A stretch of DNA of 64,000 nt, taken from Litoditis marina. Lineage: Eukaryota > Nematoda > Chromadorea > Rhabditida > Rhabditidae. Under the pieces are notes generated by a model that worked only from the letters and a program-made list of their open reading frames with translations, did no database searches and was not told the origin of the DNA. The stretch spans positions 39,951,279 to 40,015,278 of the forward strand of contig OZ038434.1 in assembly GCA_964036275.1 (NCBI GenBank), written 5' to 3'. Made by a program: the position numbers and the translations under genes. Below, in pieces: positions 32,799 through 49,846 of the stretch (within the stretch, counting starts at the first letter, position 1; every line of letters starts with the position of its first letter).

Positions 32799-33612
32799 AA
32801 GTGAAGTGAACGATTTTCGGACAAATCGTCATTTTTGGTTGTGTTACTGTCTCATGATTGTGTGTTTATAAACAGTGTCTCCTACTTTCAAGAACCATTT
32901 GTCATCAATTTGAAAAACTGATTCAAAAAACGAAAATGGAAAATTTCACGATGGTTTTCTCGGAAACTGTACCTATGTTTTTTCTGTACGTTTGACATGA
33001 TGTTAGTTCGACAGACCACTACAACGAGTGGCAAAAAACCAGGGGTCGTTCCTATCGTTTTTTCAAAAAATAATTTTTTCCATTTTCTGAAATTTTCAAA
33101 AATCTTTCGTGTCGACGATTTTTGGAACGGAGAATCAAAAAAAATAGTCATCGGTATTTGCGAAGAAATTGTGTGAAAATATGCAGTCGTTCTCGAGTTA
33201 CATAACTTTATAGATGCTAAGATCAAAGCACCAAAGTTGTGACGTCACAGCTCGTGACGTCGTAGTTGAGATTTTTCAAAACAGTATTCAGTCAATTAAA
33301 CTCAGTATTAAGGCTGCTTTCAGCCTGTAGATGTGACATAAACTTTGTGTAATGATTTCGATGGGACGACAAGTTGGATTCAGAAGGCCAGACGACGTGA
33401 CTGAATCAATGTTGTTCAAAAGCTCTAAATGTCGAAAACGAGTGAAATAACCCTAGCAACAATCATACTGACGTCGAATACCGTTTATTCAACGACGACA
33501 TGCCAGTTTCTGAAGGCAAGATGAAGTCCAAAAGTGGAGTGTATAAACATCCGAAACTTTGTTGCAACTTGACCAAATAACTGCGAGCGTAGGGGTCTGG
33601 AAGGTAACCCCC

Positions 33613-33653
33613 CAGCTAGACGGGCGCGCGGCGAGAGCCGCGCGACCGGCTAG
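33613..33653. other. GC-rich perfect hairpin with GAGA loop
   Basis: CGCGCGGC, loop GAGA, GCCGCGCG at 33625-33644, set inside AGCTAG...GGCTAG flanks. An 8-bp pure GC stem closed by a GNRA-type tetraloop stands out in AT-rich intergenic DNA. Its role is unknown; it could be a transcript 3'-end structure, a repeat end or chance. Confidence 0.6.
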
Positions 33654-34009
33654 TCATAAAATCACTGCTAGTCGAATAGGTAGGGAAAGTAATAAATGTG
33701 TGTCTGAGTTGTGATCTGTATTTTTGTTATTATGAATTTGGCTGTATAGTTTTGGTCATTTATCCTGACACTGTGACAGACTGCTGAACAAATTTTGGAT
33801 GACAATTTTTTTATAGAAAACATACATTTTCTGCATAAGTCTCCACGCACAAATCTAGAACAACTTTTTGGCATGATGGTTATCTGCAAAAAGCTGACCA
33901 GCACCTTATGCCGCTATACCTCCGTGTTCCACGTACTATCTCGCCAGTTAGAGAACACTGAGAAGTACGTGAAACGCTGATAGCTCGCTTATTTTGAAGC
34001 AATCCTGTT

Positions 34010-34132
34010 TATACTAGAAGTAATTTGAATAGTCACGTAAAGTAAACAAATCGTGCACTCTGTCATTGTACGTTCATGAGTTCTACTGTGTTCAACATGT
34101 TTCACGTAACTGTGCAATTGACTAACAGTATA
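34010..34132. repeat. Family-B MITE, copy 3
   Basis: TATACTAGAAGTAATTTG at the left and TGACTAACAGTATA at the right, with the shared CATTGTACG core; slightly shorter than the 134-bp copies. It lies between the two aldo-keto reductase genes. Confidence 0.82.
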
Positions 34133-34654
34133 TGTTGCTCGACTCCGCTGTGTTTGTAGTTTGATCCCGTTCGTTTCCGGCCAAAATTACTAACATCAAA
34201 CTACAACAAAGCTTCGCTCACTCACTAATTATAGCTCATCACACGTTGTAGCTTTGTTCCGCGTCAGCGTTTGCTTAGAAAACATTTATACTCATTTCAA
34301 TGCATAACTACTAGGAATTTTGAATGAAATACGGACATTGAGTTGGATTGAACAAGTGTGCTCTTGTAAATGGAAGGTGCTACAGGTTAGCTGTTCATGA
34401 GAAACAAGCTTTCGGGAACCTACGCGTTCACCCTATCCTGTCTTCTCTATCTAACAGGTTTCAAAGGATTCTGTCATTTTCTCCTCATCAGATCTATTCA
34501 CCGGGATGTTGCAATGTGAAGGCAGAGCTTTATTCGGCACCCTTGCAAGGTTGGCAATCTCTTGTTGATTTGTTCGCTGAAGTGTTTTTCGTTCTTTCAT
34601 TGGTGTTTTCTTCCAAATACAGATGGTCAATCGATATGTATCTGATTCAGAGCG

Positions 34655-37600
34655 ATGCCCTCCCAGATCCGAATGGCAAATGGTATTCACATTCCATTTA
34701 TTGGGCTGGGGACCGGAGAAAAGGTGAGAAAACCATTTCATAGACAATTTATCTGGATTTGATGTATTTGTACTGAAATACCATTGCGGTAAACTTCTTT
34801 AAAGTAAATTGAAAGTAGAGATGAATGTTCGTGAGTGAGGAAACTAGTGGTTTTTGCACCATTCAGCCATCTGTGATTGGAAGAGTTTGGAACATAATAC
34901 AGTATATTAGTTTATTCGCGATTGAACACGTGTCTTTCCACTTGTTGTTCAGTTGAGATTCTGATTGAGCGAAAACAGAACAATTACCATTTGTCTGATT
35001 TTGCTAGGAAAATCATCATAGAGGTAGGTAGCTCATAGGTAAAACGAAACAGATTGAGTATTGACATGAATCGATGAGTCTTTAGTTTGGTCTTCCAACG
35101 TACCGATCATTTGCTGTGAAAGCAAATCGAACCGAAACTCAGATAAGGTCATCTGTTTTCATTTAGATCAAACTGTTTTCAGGCATCGACCGTAGAACAA
35201 GACGAATTCTCTCTCCGAACTGCATTGGACATAGGATACAGACACATCGACACAGCACAAATGTCAGACATACAGTATTTCACATTATATGAGAAGATTT
35301 TCGGGAGCGACTCAACCATTGTGTAGTTTGATCTTAAACAATGGGATCAAACTACAAGCACAAAGCGAATTTCATAGGCTTCTAATATTGAGAAAACTGC
35401 AGTGCATGATCGTAACGTAACCACACTTCTCAGTGTTCTCAGAGAAGTTTCATTATTTGAGTTTATGTAATTCCCAAGTGGACATCTGTAACATAGAGTA
35501 GAACGTTTTAATGATTGTTTGTGGATGAAACATGTTTTTCACATGATTTGATTTGATTGCTAATGTCTGTGTTTTCTTTGTAGCCATAGTTTTTCAATTT
35601 AATTCGTGACAACAACGAACTCACAAAATTCATTTTTTCAGCGATTGAGAATGTTTAAGGTGCCGCAGTGCATGATCGTAACGTAACCACATTTCTCAGT
35701 GTTCTCAGAGAAGTTTCATTATTTGAGTTTATGTAATTCCCAAGTGGACATCTGTAACATAGAGTAGAACGTTTTAATGATTGTTTGTGGATGAAACATG
35801 TTTTTCACATGATTTGATTTGATTGCTAATGTCTGTGTTTTCTTTGTAGCCATAGTTTTTCAATTTAATTCGTGACAACAACGAACTCACAAAATTCATT
35901 TTTTCAGCGATTGAGAATGTTTAAGGTGCCTAGATTGAATACTTTTTATTTCTGAGTGCTATATATTCTTGAGGTACGAAACTGAACCTACGATCGGAAG
36001 AGTTCTGAAGGAGTATTTCGATGCTGGAAAGCTGGAGAGAGAAGACGTGTTCGTTACCACGAAGGTTAGCAATCAAACACTGCTCGACATTTTTTCCAAA
36101 CTTCTAAAGTTGCGGTGCCAATAGGCTCTTAGCTTTGAAGATGTCTTGTTTGGGCACGATTTGTGATATAAGACGTGTTTCAAGATCAAACAATGATCGA
36201 ACTGCATTCAAATTGGGCACTGAATTAAGAATAACTCGGTAATGCAGTGAAGAACAGTCTATAGAATCAGACCATGACAACGAAAATTTGCTTCGATTTA
36301 ATCACTCATCATATTTTCTCCAGCTCCCCCCAACCGCGAATCAACCAGACGCCGTGGAGCCCTGTCTCAACCTCCAGCTGAAGGCACTGGGACTGGAATA
36401 CGTGGACCTCTATCTCATCCACTCGCCCTGCTCCTACAAGGTGAATATCAAACAATTGAGTTTGTAGATTGAAAAATAGACGAATAAAAACTACTAATTG
36501 AACCGTCTGAGGAACTTTGGAGAGAAAACTAGGTAAGCAAAAACTTGGCAACAGTGAGGCATTTCAGTGTAGACAAGAACGCAGGCACAAGTGTTGACAA
36601 GGAAACTTTTGTTGATTTCATGATAGCTCCCGAAAATGTCGGTCACTTTACAAGAAAAAACTTGTCTCCATGTGTATAGTTGGTAATCTTCCATGGATGG
36701 AACAGGAAATACACATCTGTATAGGTTTTGTCAAGGTCAACTTGGTAGGGGGCGGGGTTTGGCGGCCGGCCAGCTCATCTGCGTATCACTGATCTACACA
36801 CTCTCTCGTTCGCTGGCAAGTAGTCAACGACCGCTCGCCCCGCATCACTCATTCAGTCGAGCCCTTGATGTCTCTCTCGAAAAAATGGCGACTGTTCGGT
36901 TCAAGAAAGAAACCCAACTATACTATTAGTCAGTTGCACAGTGACGTGAAACTTGAACACAGCACAACTTAAAACGTGCAATGACAAAGTGCACGATGCC
37001 TCATTAAAATACTAACTTTACGTGACCATTCATATTACTCCTAGTATGAAACAGTGTTTTCCAGCCGCACGGGGATTCCCATTTGATGTCGATGAGAAAC
37101 GGAATTCAGTATGGGATTGACACGAGTGTCGACCTTTGCGAGACATGGAGATCTATGGAAAGGGTTATTACGCTGCATATGAACTGGATAAAATACCTTT
37201 GTTCATTTCACACTATTCATATGTGTTGTTGGGTATTATCGTTCAGACCGGAATGAGAGTAGGACATGGAGACTACTTCTACAAGGTTCGCTCTTTCTAG
37301 AGCAAGCTCAAACGCCCTATGTTTACCTCGCCTGATGAGTTTGTAGTTTGCTCTCGTTGATTTTTATTCTAAATTTTGTGAACTCTGGAGTGTAACGACA
37401 TCAAACTACAGCGATGATTCAATCACTCCCTATGATTAATTTACAATCATACAGAGAATCTTGAATGTTTACGGAGATTAAACTAAGCGCAAAGTTGGTC
37501 AAATCCGCTAACAAACCGAATGTTTTTCAGATTTATCACAAAGGGTTAGCCAAATCGATTGGTGTCTCCAACTTCACCGTGGAACAGATTCAGAAGATAT

Positions 37601-40600
37601 ACAGTACTGCCGAAGTCAAGCCGCATAACTTGCAGGTATAGTCCTTTTCCATCCTACTGAGACTCCTACAGTAGGACTGAAAAACTCTAATTTAGACAAT
37701 ATTATCGGAAACGTTAGAAAGTTTCGCAGTCGATCATAAATCCTCATTTCAAATGGCGCATCTCATGAAGTGCTTCTGGAACATGTTGATAAGATACAGC
37801 AAAGTCAATCAAATCTTAGTGAAGATTTGGTTCTCCTATATTTTCCGCTCGTCGAGGTATAATTTTTGTAACAACGTTGTAGAAACACCTGTGAACTATT
37901 TGAAACCATTTAGCTTCAATTATTTCGAAATAGTTTTCTCCTCTTTCTTTGAAGTGCCACACTCTTTGGATGTAGATAAATAAATGAATATCGAACGTTT
38001 TAGATTGAGGTGCACGTGCATTGGCCCCAAAAGGAGCTGCTCACCATGTGTCAGTCATTGAATATCACTGTCACCGCCTACGCGCCCATCGGGTGTCCAG
38101 GTACGTTATCTAGAGAGAAACCATAATTTTATTGTAGTTTGATCTCGATGATACACCGTTGTTTTCACGTGATTTGGAAAGGGCGAGCCCTATCGACATC
38201 ATTTCGACTGATATTCCTACAATACACACTCGCCAAAACTGAAAACAGTGATATCCAACCATCTTTTCTGGTCGTTTTTCAATGCTTATCTCATCGCACA
38301 AAAAGTTCTTTGAATTACTGTGGCTACCTTTCAGAAACAAAAACCACTTTTCAGATTTTCATTTGCAATGAAAATACTGGCGAGCTGCCAGATCAATCGC
38401 CTGCAATATAGGGTGCGCTCAGGCCAGCATGGCTGACCCCTATCGATGGGTGAACCGAACTATATATATATTTCAGTAAACGACCCGATGCCAATATTGA
38501 TTATTCTGAAATCAAATTATACCGTTTAGGCAAGAAGGGAACTATGAATTGGCCCGAGCTCGGACCAGTAGACGAACCACTCGTTCTAGCACTGGCAGGT
38601 AAGAACTTCTATCATCAAACTATATTTTTCGGGATCAAACTATTAAGTGTTGGTCTCCATGTTCCGTTGTTTATGAGATAAACCATCAATACCACCTCGA
38701 GTTCGATTTAGCAAACAAAAACCAACAATATAAAGTATTGGTTCACGGATGAATACTTACGTTTGAGAGGTTCTATAGTGAATATACCAATGAAATAAAT
38801 AGTGTATTGAAACTGAAAAAATAGGTGTGTTTACTATTGGAAGTTTTTATTTTCCGATGTTCTGTCGGAATAGCATGCGGTTCGTTTGGTTCATGACTCC
38901 AGATATCATATCATAATTTTCAAATTTACTGTTGCAAAAGATGTATATTTTCATTTCAGAGAAGTACAAGAAAAGCCCCGCCCAAATACTGTTACGGCAC
39001 CTGACGCAGCGAAACATCATTGTGGTACCGAGAAGTACGAATGAAAAAAGGCTCAGAGAGAACTTTGAGGTTGGGAATTTTTCTGATTGTGCGTTCATAC
39101 AGAAAACACGATTCAAAATATCTTAGTTAATCAACAGAATTCTAACAGAATTCCAAAAAAAAACATTTATCAAGGATGGGTGTGAAAGTCAACCACAGTC
39201 CGTTGTATGTTGGCCTTTCACCCAAACAATTGTGACAATTATATGAGTTTACTGAAATATTTTTACGAGAAAACGTGATAACGTGAAAAATAAATAGTTT
39301 GTTTTCTCTAGAGTTCTTCCTTCTTCTTGACTGATGAAGACATCGCGGCCTTGAACAACATTGAACCGAAAAGAAGACTCTACAGCTGGGCTGCAAACAA
39401 GTCAGTATCAGTTATGGGGGAAGCTAGAATATGAGTCATATTCATATTCATATTTCATATTTCATATTTATTGTTTGACGTCGCTTCGTTACGAGGCGAC
39501 GATCATCATACATGTCACAGATCTTAGCAGTAACAGCTTTTCCTGAGTTGATCTTGGTCCCTCCTTCATTGAACATCTCGTGGTGGATTATCGAATGTTC
39601 TTATGGCATTGATCCAGAGACATGCGAGAAATTTATTGAAGGGAGGGGAAAGAGGACTGCTTGCAAACACGCATTATTGTGTAATGAGCAAAATTCTGTA
39701 GTTGTTGAGATATTATGTTTAGTATGTAAGCTGCAAGATAACTATCAAGATGCTTTGCTTCGGGCCAAATTTCTTCCCGATTCGACTCTCTTCAAACCAA
39801 AATCAAACCACTTCTCCCCGAATTGGTTGGTTCAGTGGAAAATCGAACCACTCGTGTACTCAAAACGAGAAAAAACTGAACCAAAACCTAATAAGCTACA
39901 CGTAGTCGACCAATTTCAGCATAATTCACTTGAATTGAGTCTGTTCCACGTTTGTCAGCCCAAATTTTGGTCGGTTCTGAAACGAACCACCTGGTTCGGG
40001 AAGAACCGGTTCGATTTTGGTTCGGGAAGAGTCGGTTCGGGAAAAATTCACCTTTGCTCCGTGAAAAGAAGCTTTTTCTCTATTTGGTATTTTCTTGTAT
40101 TTTGTTTGTTTGCAACTAGCCTTTTTTTCAAGCTAATAATCTCGGTGGTTATATCGCAGTTTATATAATGGCTTATTTTGGGAAGAGTGAGCGGTATACT
40201 GTTAGTCAATTGTACAGTCACGTGAAACATGTTGAGCACAGTAGAACTCAGAAACGTGCAATGACAAAGTGCACGATGCTTCATTAGAATGTTTATTTTA
40301 CGTGACTATTCAATTTACTTCTAGTATATATTCTATACAGGGGTCTATGCGGCCAATATCAATTGTAACCGGCGTCAAATGTAACCATGATGTAACCGCC
40401 GTCAAATGTAACCACCGAAAGTCAAGTTTGCCCGAGAGGGATAAGACTAAACCTGTCTAAAACAAATATCAAAGCTCACTCGTGTACGTTTCTCTAAATT
40501 CCACTCGGAACTTTGACACATGGTTCCATTTGACCAGGCTATATTTCATTATTGTTGGTTACATTTGACGGCGGTTACATCATGGTTACATTTGACATTG

Positions 40601-41062
40601 GTTACAAATGACATTGGCCGGTCTATGCAACTCAATACTGTTACACAGAGAATAGGATAGAATAGATTTATGCGCGATTGAACACGTGACATCCACATAA
40701 TATGTGGTACTCCGAATGGGTAAATGGAGAAAATAATTGAGAAAAAAGGGTATGGTATGGTTACCGTGTTACGCGCACATAATACTACATACAACTGAGC
40801 AGCGCTGGACAGCGGTGATTGTACCGAATAATTTGTGGGACAGTAGTTACTTCGAAATAGACGTTGTAAGGAGAGTTGTTTTGTGAAAAGATCGGTTGTT
40901 TGGTTAAGTTGAGATGTATGAACATTGGCAGTGCCATGTGTGAAAACAGAGTTATGCAATAGACGGTCACAAAACACATAGTAAGAACAATGAATGATTT
41001 CCAGGAGTATCCTGAATCATCCCGAGTACCCGTTTCCCGATTGTCTGGAGAAACAGAAATGA
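34655..41062 (+). CDS. Aldo-keto reductase, AKR1-type, tandem copy 2 (11 exons)
   Basis: Exons: 34655-34723, 35183-35262, 35974-36064, 36324-36440, 37065-37163, 37531-37635, 38004-38100, 38530-38598, 38960-39069, 39312-39400, 41005-41062; 327 residues. Every exon but the last has the same length and phase as in copy 1. The tetrad Asp46, Tyr51, Lys80, His113 is intact, as are GVSNF and the VVPRST...KRLREN cofactor segment (Lys to Arg in VPKST). The residue 120-152 insertion has drifted most (NGIQYGIDTSVDLCETW). The C-terminus ends CLEKQK instead of LLEK. The third exon uses an unusual TTGAG acceptor and intron 2 starts GTCAGA. Many silent changes with few replacements suggest both copies are under constraint. 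Confidence 0.94.
35399..35930 (+). repeat. Two 266-bp tandem copies in AKR copy 2 intron 2
   Basis: 35399-35664 is repeated at 35665-35930. Both start GCAGTGCATGATCGTAACGT and end GAATGTTTAAGGTGCC; I see one difference (CACACTTCT versus CACATTTCT). A very recent duplication or an assembly doubling. Confidence 0.95.
36919..37047. repeat. Family-B MITE, copy 4 (reverse)
   Basis: Opposite orientation, starting TATACTATTAGTCAGTTG. It ends only 17 bp before the splice acceptor of the AKR exon at 37065. The paralogous intron of the upstream AKR gene lacks it, so it was inserted after the duplication or was lost there. Confidence 0.82.
37320..37420. repeat. Family-A MITE, diverged
   Basis: GAGTTTGTAGTTTGCTCTCG and GACATCAAACTACAGCGAT form the inner inverted pair. 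The outer ends are weak. It is in AKR copy 2 between the exons at 37065 and 37531. Confidence 0.65.
37636..37682 (+). repeat. Family-G element start at the splice donor of AKR copy 2
   Basis: TTGCAG|GTATAGTCCTTTTCC, then GAGACTCCTACAGTAGGACT. The position is orthologous to that in AKR copy 1, so the element was at this donor before the AKR duplication. The reverse partner is not recognisable here. Confidence 0.82.
39470..39535. repeat. Dispersed repeat with hairpin, copy 1
   Basis: GTCGCTTCGTTACGAGGCGA can fold on itself; it is followed by CGATCATCATACATGTCACA. The same block is at 62384-62450. A run of TTCATATT units precedes it. This may be the 3' end of a SINE or LINE. Confidence 0.75.
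40195..40328. repeat. Family-B MITE, copy 5 (reverse)
   Basis: 134 bp, TATACTGTTAGTCAATTG at the left edge and CTTCTAGTATA at the right edge. It sits in the last intron of the second AKR gene, 22 bp left of a foldback element of a different family (40351-40619). Confidence 0.85.
40351..40619. repeat. Foldback DNA element with 9-bp target duplication
   Basis: 269 bp starting GGCCAATATCAATTGTAACC and ending ACAAATGACATTGGCC. Long inverted arms contain GTCAAATGTAACCATGATGT on the left and its complement on the right. Flanking direct repeat GGTCTATGC at 40342-40350 and 40620-40628. A 9-bp duplication fits Mutator-type (MULE) elements, so this looks like a non-autonomous MULE MITE (inference). 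It lies in the last intron of AKR copy 2. Confidence 0.87.
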
Positions 41063-42793
41063 AGTGGAAGATTCTCGCACAAACCGTCATTATTGGTTGT
41101 GCTATTCAGATAAACAATGTCTCCTACGTTCAAACACCATTTGTGATCAATTTGTGATCAATTTGTAATCAATTCGAGTACTTCATTCCGAAAAAGAAAA
41201 CCTATTGAGAGCTCGTGATGAGTTGAAACAATGTAGAAAGTGCGGGTTCTCGCAAACATTTGATTCTTGAGATTAACTACAATGAGAATTCGGGAACATT
41301 TTACTTTTGCCCCCTACTTGTTTCGTTTTAGCCGAAATAAGTCCGATGTTACTTTCAGCCCCACCATAGCGGGTTGAAGTTACATGGCTCCGTTTCAACT
41401 AAGATTCAGAAGGGTGGGAGGGGGGGGGGGGATTGTTAAATATTGCGAGGCGTGTTACTTTCACCCCCCAATTTACGTTAGTGGGGGGTGATTGTACAAT
41501 GTCGACATTTAACTTTAGCCCCCCACCCTACCATACATTTACCTTTTACCCCCACCATTTTCTGTTGAAACTAGTACGGGTGAGGGGCCAAAGTATCACG
41601 GGGTGCGATTGTTGGGTGGGGAGCGAAAGAAAAAATTTCCCGAGAATTTCACAAATTTCATTTTTTATAAACGAACGGAGTGAATAAAGTGTACAGTGTT
41701 CCACATATTTTTTTCTGCTGGACATTATCTGATTTTTTTTTCAGTAAAAAAATCAAATGTTTCAGACCCGATCTCATTGTGAAAATAGTATTTTGTCCCT
41801 CATGAAACAATAAGCCCGTTTCATAAGTATATTCCAGTTAAGTCTCTTGAAGCCTCTTTTAGAACTGGTTTCTCATTAAAATTATCTTTTGTGCATAAAA
41901 ACGGGTTTACAGGCTACATTCTACGCATTCTAGGTTTTCTCAATAATATTGTATGTTTAGTTTCTTTCTATTATATCTTATACTGAAATACAATCTATTT
42001 TCTCTCTTTTTTGTATTACATGCTACATTCTACTCTAATCTATGACCGGTCTCTCCCGTATAAATGCGCCATGGAAATCAATAGACCCCATTTCATTTTG
42101 TTTACTCGGCGGCAATGAAAAGCGTTTTTCTAGTTCGCTAAAAAGTATTTTGCTTGATTTGTTCTCGCTTTGCTTGCGTGTTCTTTCTGGTTTGCTCAAA
42201 AGTAAATGCTTCTTGTATTGTGTATTTGAAATAAACTGAAATATCCAAACATAATTTTGCCGTTTTCGGTTTCAGTTAGTTTGAATTTGTGTGTGAGCCG
42301 ACATTAATTGTTATAATATCGTTGACCGAGTACGAAACTTCATCTCTATAGCCTTTTCTGAAACCCCCACACTTCGATCTTATTGGGTTTCGATGAGAAT
42401 AAAGTTTCCGAAGTATTAAATTACTCGTTATCAAACTCAACACATATCACAATAGAACGACATGAACCGTCTCTATCTTGGTAGAACCTAATAACAGAGT
42501 TTTGACCTTCAACTACTTGAACACAATGTCAGTTTTAGTTTGTACCCTGTTAGTCCCGAGCATCAGTTATCTCAACCTTTGTAATTCAATCAAATGTCTG
42601 GTGAACTAAATATACGGTCTGAGTGGTATTTCTGGTCTATTTGCCTAGAAGACTGTCCTTTTCACCGTTCAACCGAATTGTCATCATTTCTATTATGTTG
42701 TGTGCCGTTGCGTGTCGAGTGTTATTTAATCGCCGAAACTTACAGAGCACCAGTCGCTCTGTTTTCGCCGCAAATCGAACACAACTTCGCGAA
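41063..42793. other. Region between AKR copy 2 and the aldehyde dehydrogenase
   Basis: No gene recognised. A possible polyadenylation signal AATAAAGT lies at about 41684. It contains the C-rich/G-rich block at 41310-41635. A short GTGATCAATTTGTGATCAATT repeat lies near 41140-41165. Confidence 0.55.
41310..41635. repeat. C-rich/G-rich inverted-repeat block, family E
   Basis: Paired TTACTTTCACCCCCCAATT...GTGGGGGGTGATTGTAC segments, a run of at least ten G near 41422, and several CCCCACC / GGTGGGG pieces. It matches the structure at 22586-22925, with GATTGTTGGGTGGGGAGCGA near its right end like the small copy at 7408-7462. Confidence 0.78.
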
Positions 42794-49128
<6,335 letters not shown>

Positions 49129-49846
49129 ACACACATTACATATACAGTTTTATAGAGTACTCTAATAGTTTTCACACGGTTAAGTTACTGTTACAAAGTA
49201 TTAAGTGTTGCATGTATAGAAATATTTTGTAGAAACCATTTTGATTTTCGTTGTATTTTTATGATGTGAATGAACTTTTCGCTTTCTAGTAATTGGTCTT
49301 GTATTGCGAAGAAACTATAGAGAGAACAAATAGACAAGGTTGAAAACGGAAATGTTTCTCTGAATACACTTTGCATCTGATATATATTTGAGTGTGCTTA
49401 GTGAAATTGTAACACAAACAGTCGGCGACGATTCACCTCAAACAGATTGAGCCGGTGTGGAACAGATTGATTGAGATACTATTACCTGTTTTGGTTCAAA
49501 CTTCATATTCGAAATGAGTAGTGAGTGGAAGTTTTCTAGAAATACGAACAGTCGCCACACAACGTGAAATTTGAACTACGACATTATTCATCTACCTCGC
49601 TGAACTCAAATTTTATAATCTATTACTTGTTTTCAACTTGACGACGTTTTGTTCAAATTTCAACAGTATGTGTTTTTAAACTTTCGAAATTCCCGACGTT
49701 CTCAGCTTGGTAGCTCCGAATCGAACTTCGAATCGGAACGAAAGCATAAATACAGTTTTCTCTCACACATAAAAGTTATGTTGCCTGTCCGGGTGGAATA
49801 AATACGGTCGCCAGATGAGAAATTTGTCAAATCTCTCTCGATCAGC
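49129..49846. other. Region between ALDH and the first lectin gene
   Basis: No gene recognised. AATAAATACGG near 49798 lies too close to the next start codon to be assigned. The lectin start at 49847 is preceded by GATCAG|C, an AG one base before the ATG. Confidence 0.5.

Larger units (their letters stand above)
32799..34654. other. Region between the two AKR genes
   Basis: No gene recognised. It contains TGACGT-type motifs near 33240-33262, a GC-rich hairpin (33625-33644) and a family-B MITE (34010-34132) followed by a degraded family-A pair (34150-34206). Confidence 0.6.

Noticed and set aside
39512..40168. 218-residue frame in the last intron of AKR copy 2
   Set aside because: Considered as a nested gene, but it shows no recognisable domain and has low-complexity GSGR text from a local repeat (GGTTCG units), and AKR splicing skips it. 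Kept out for lack of support.
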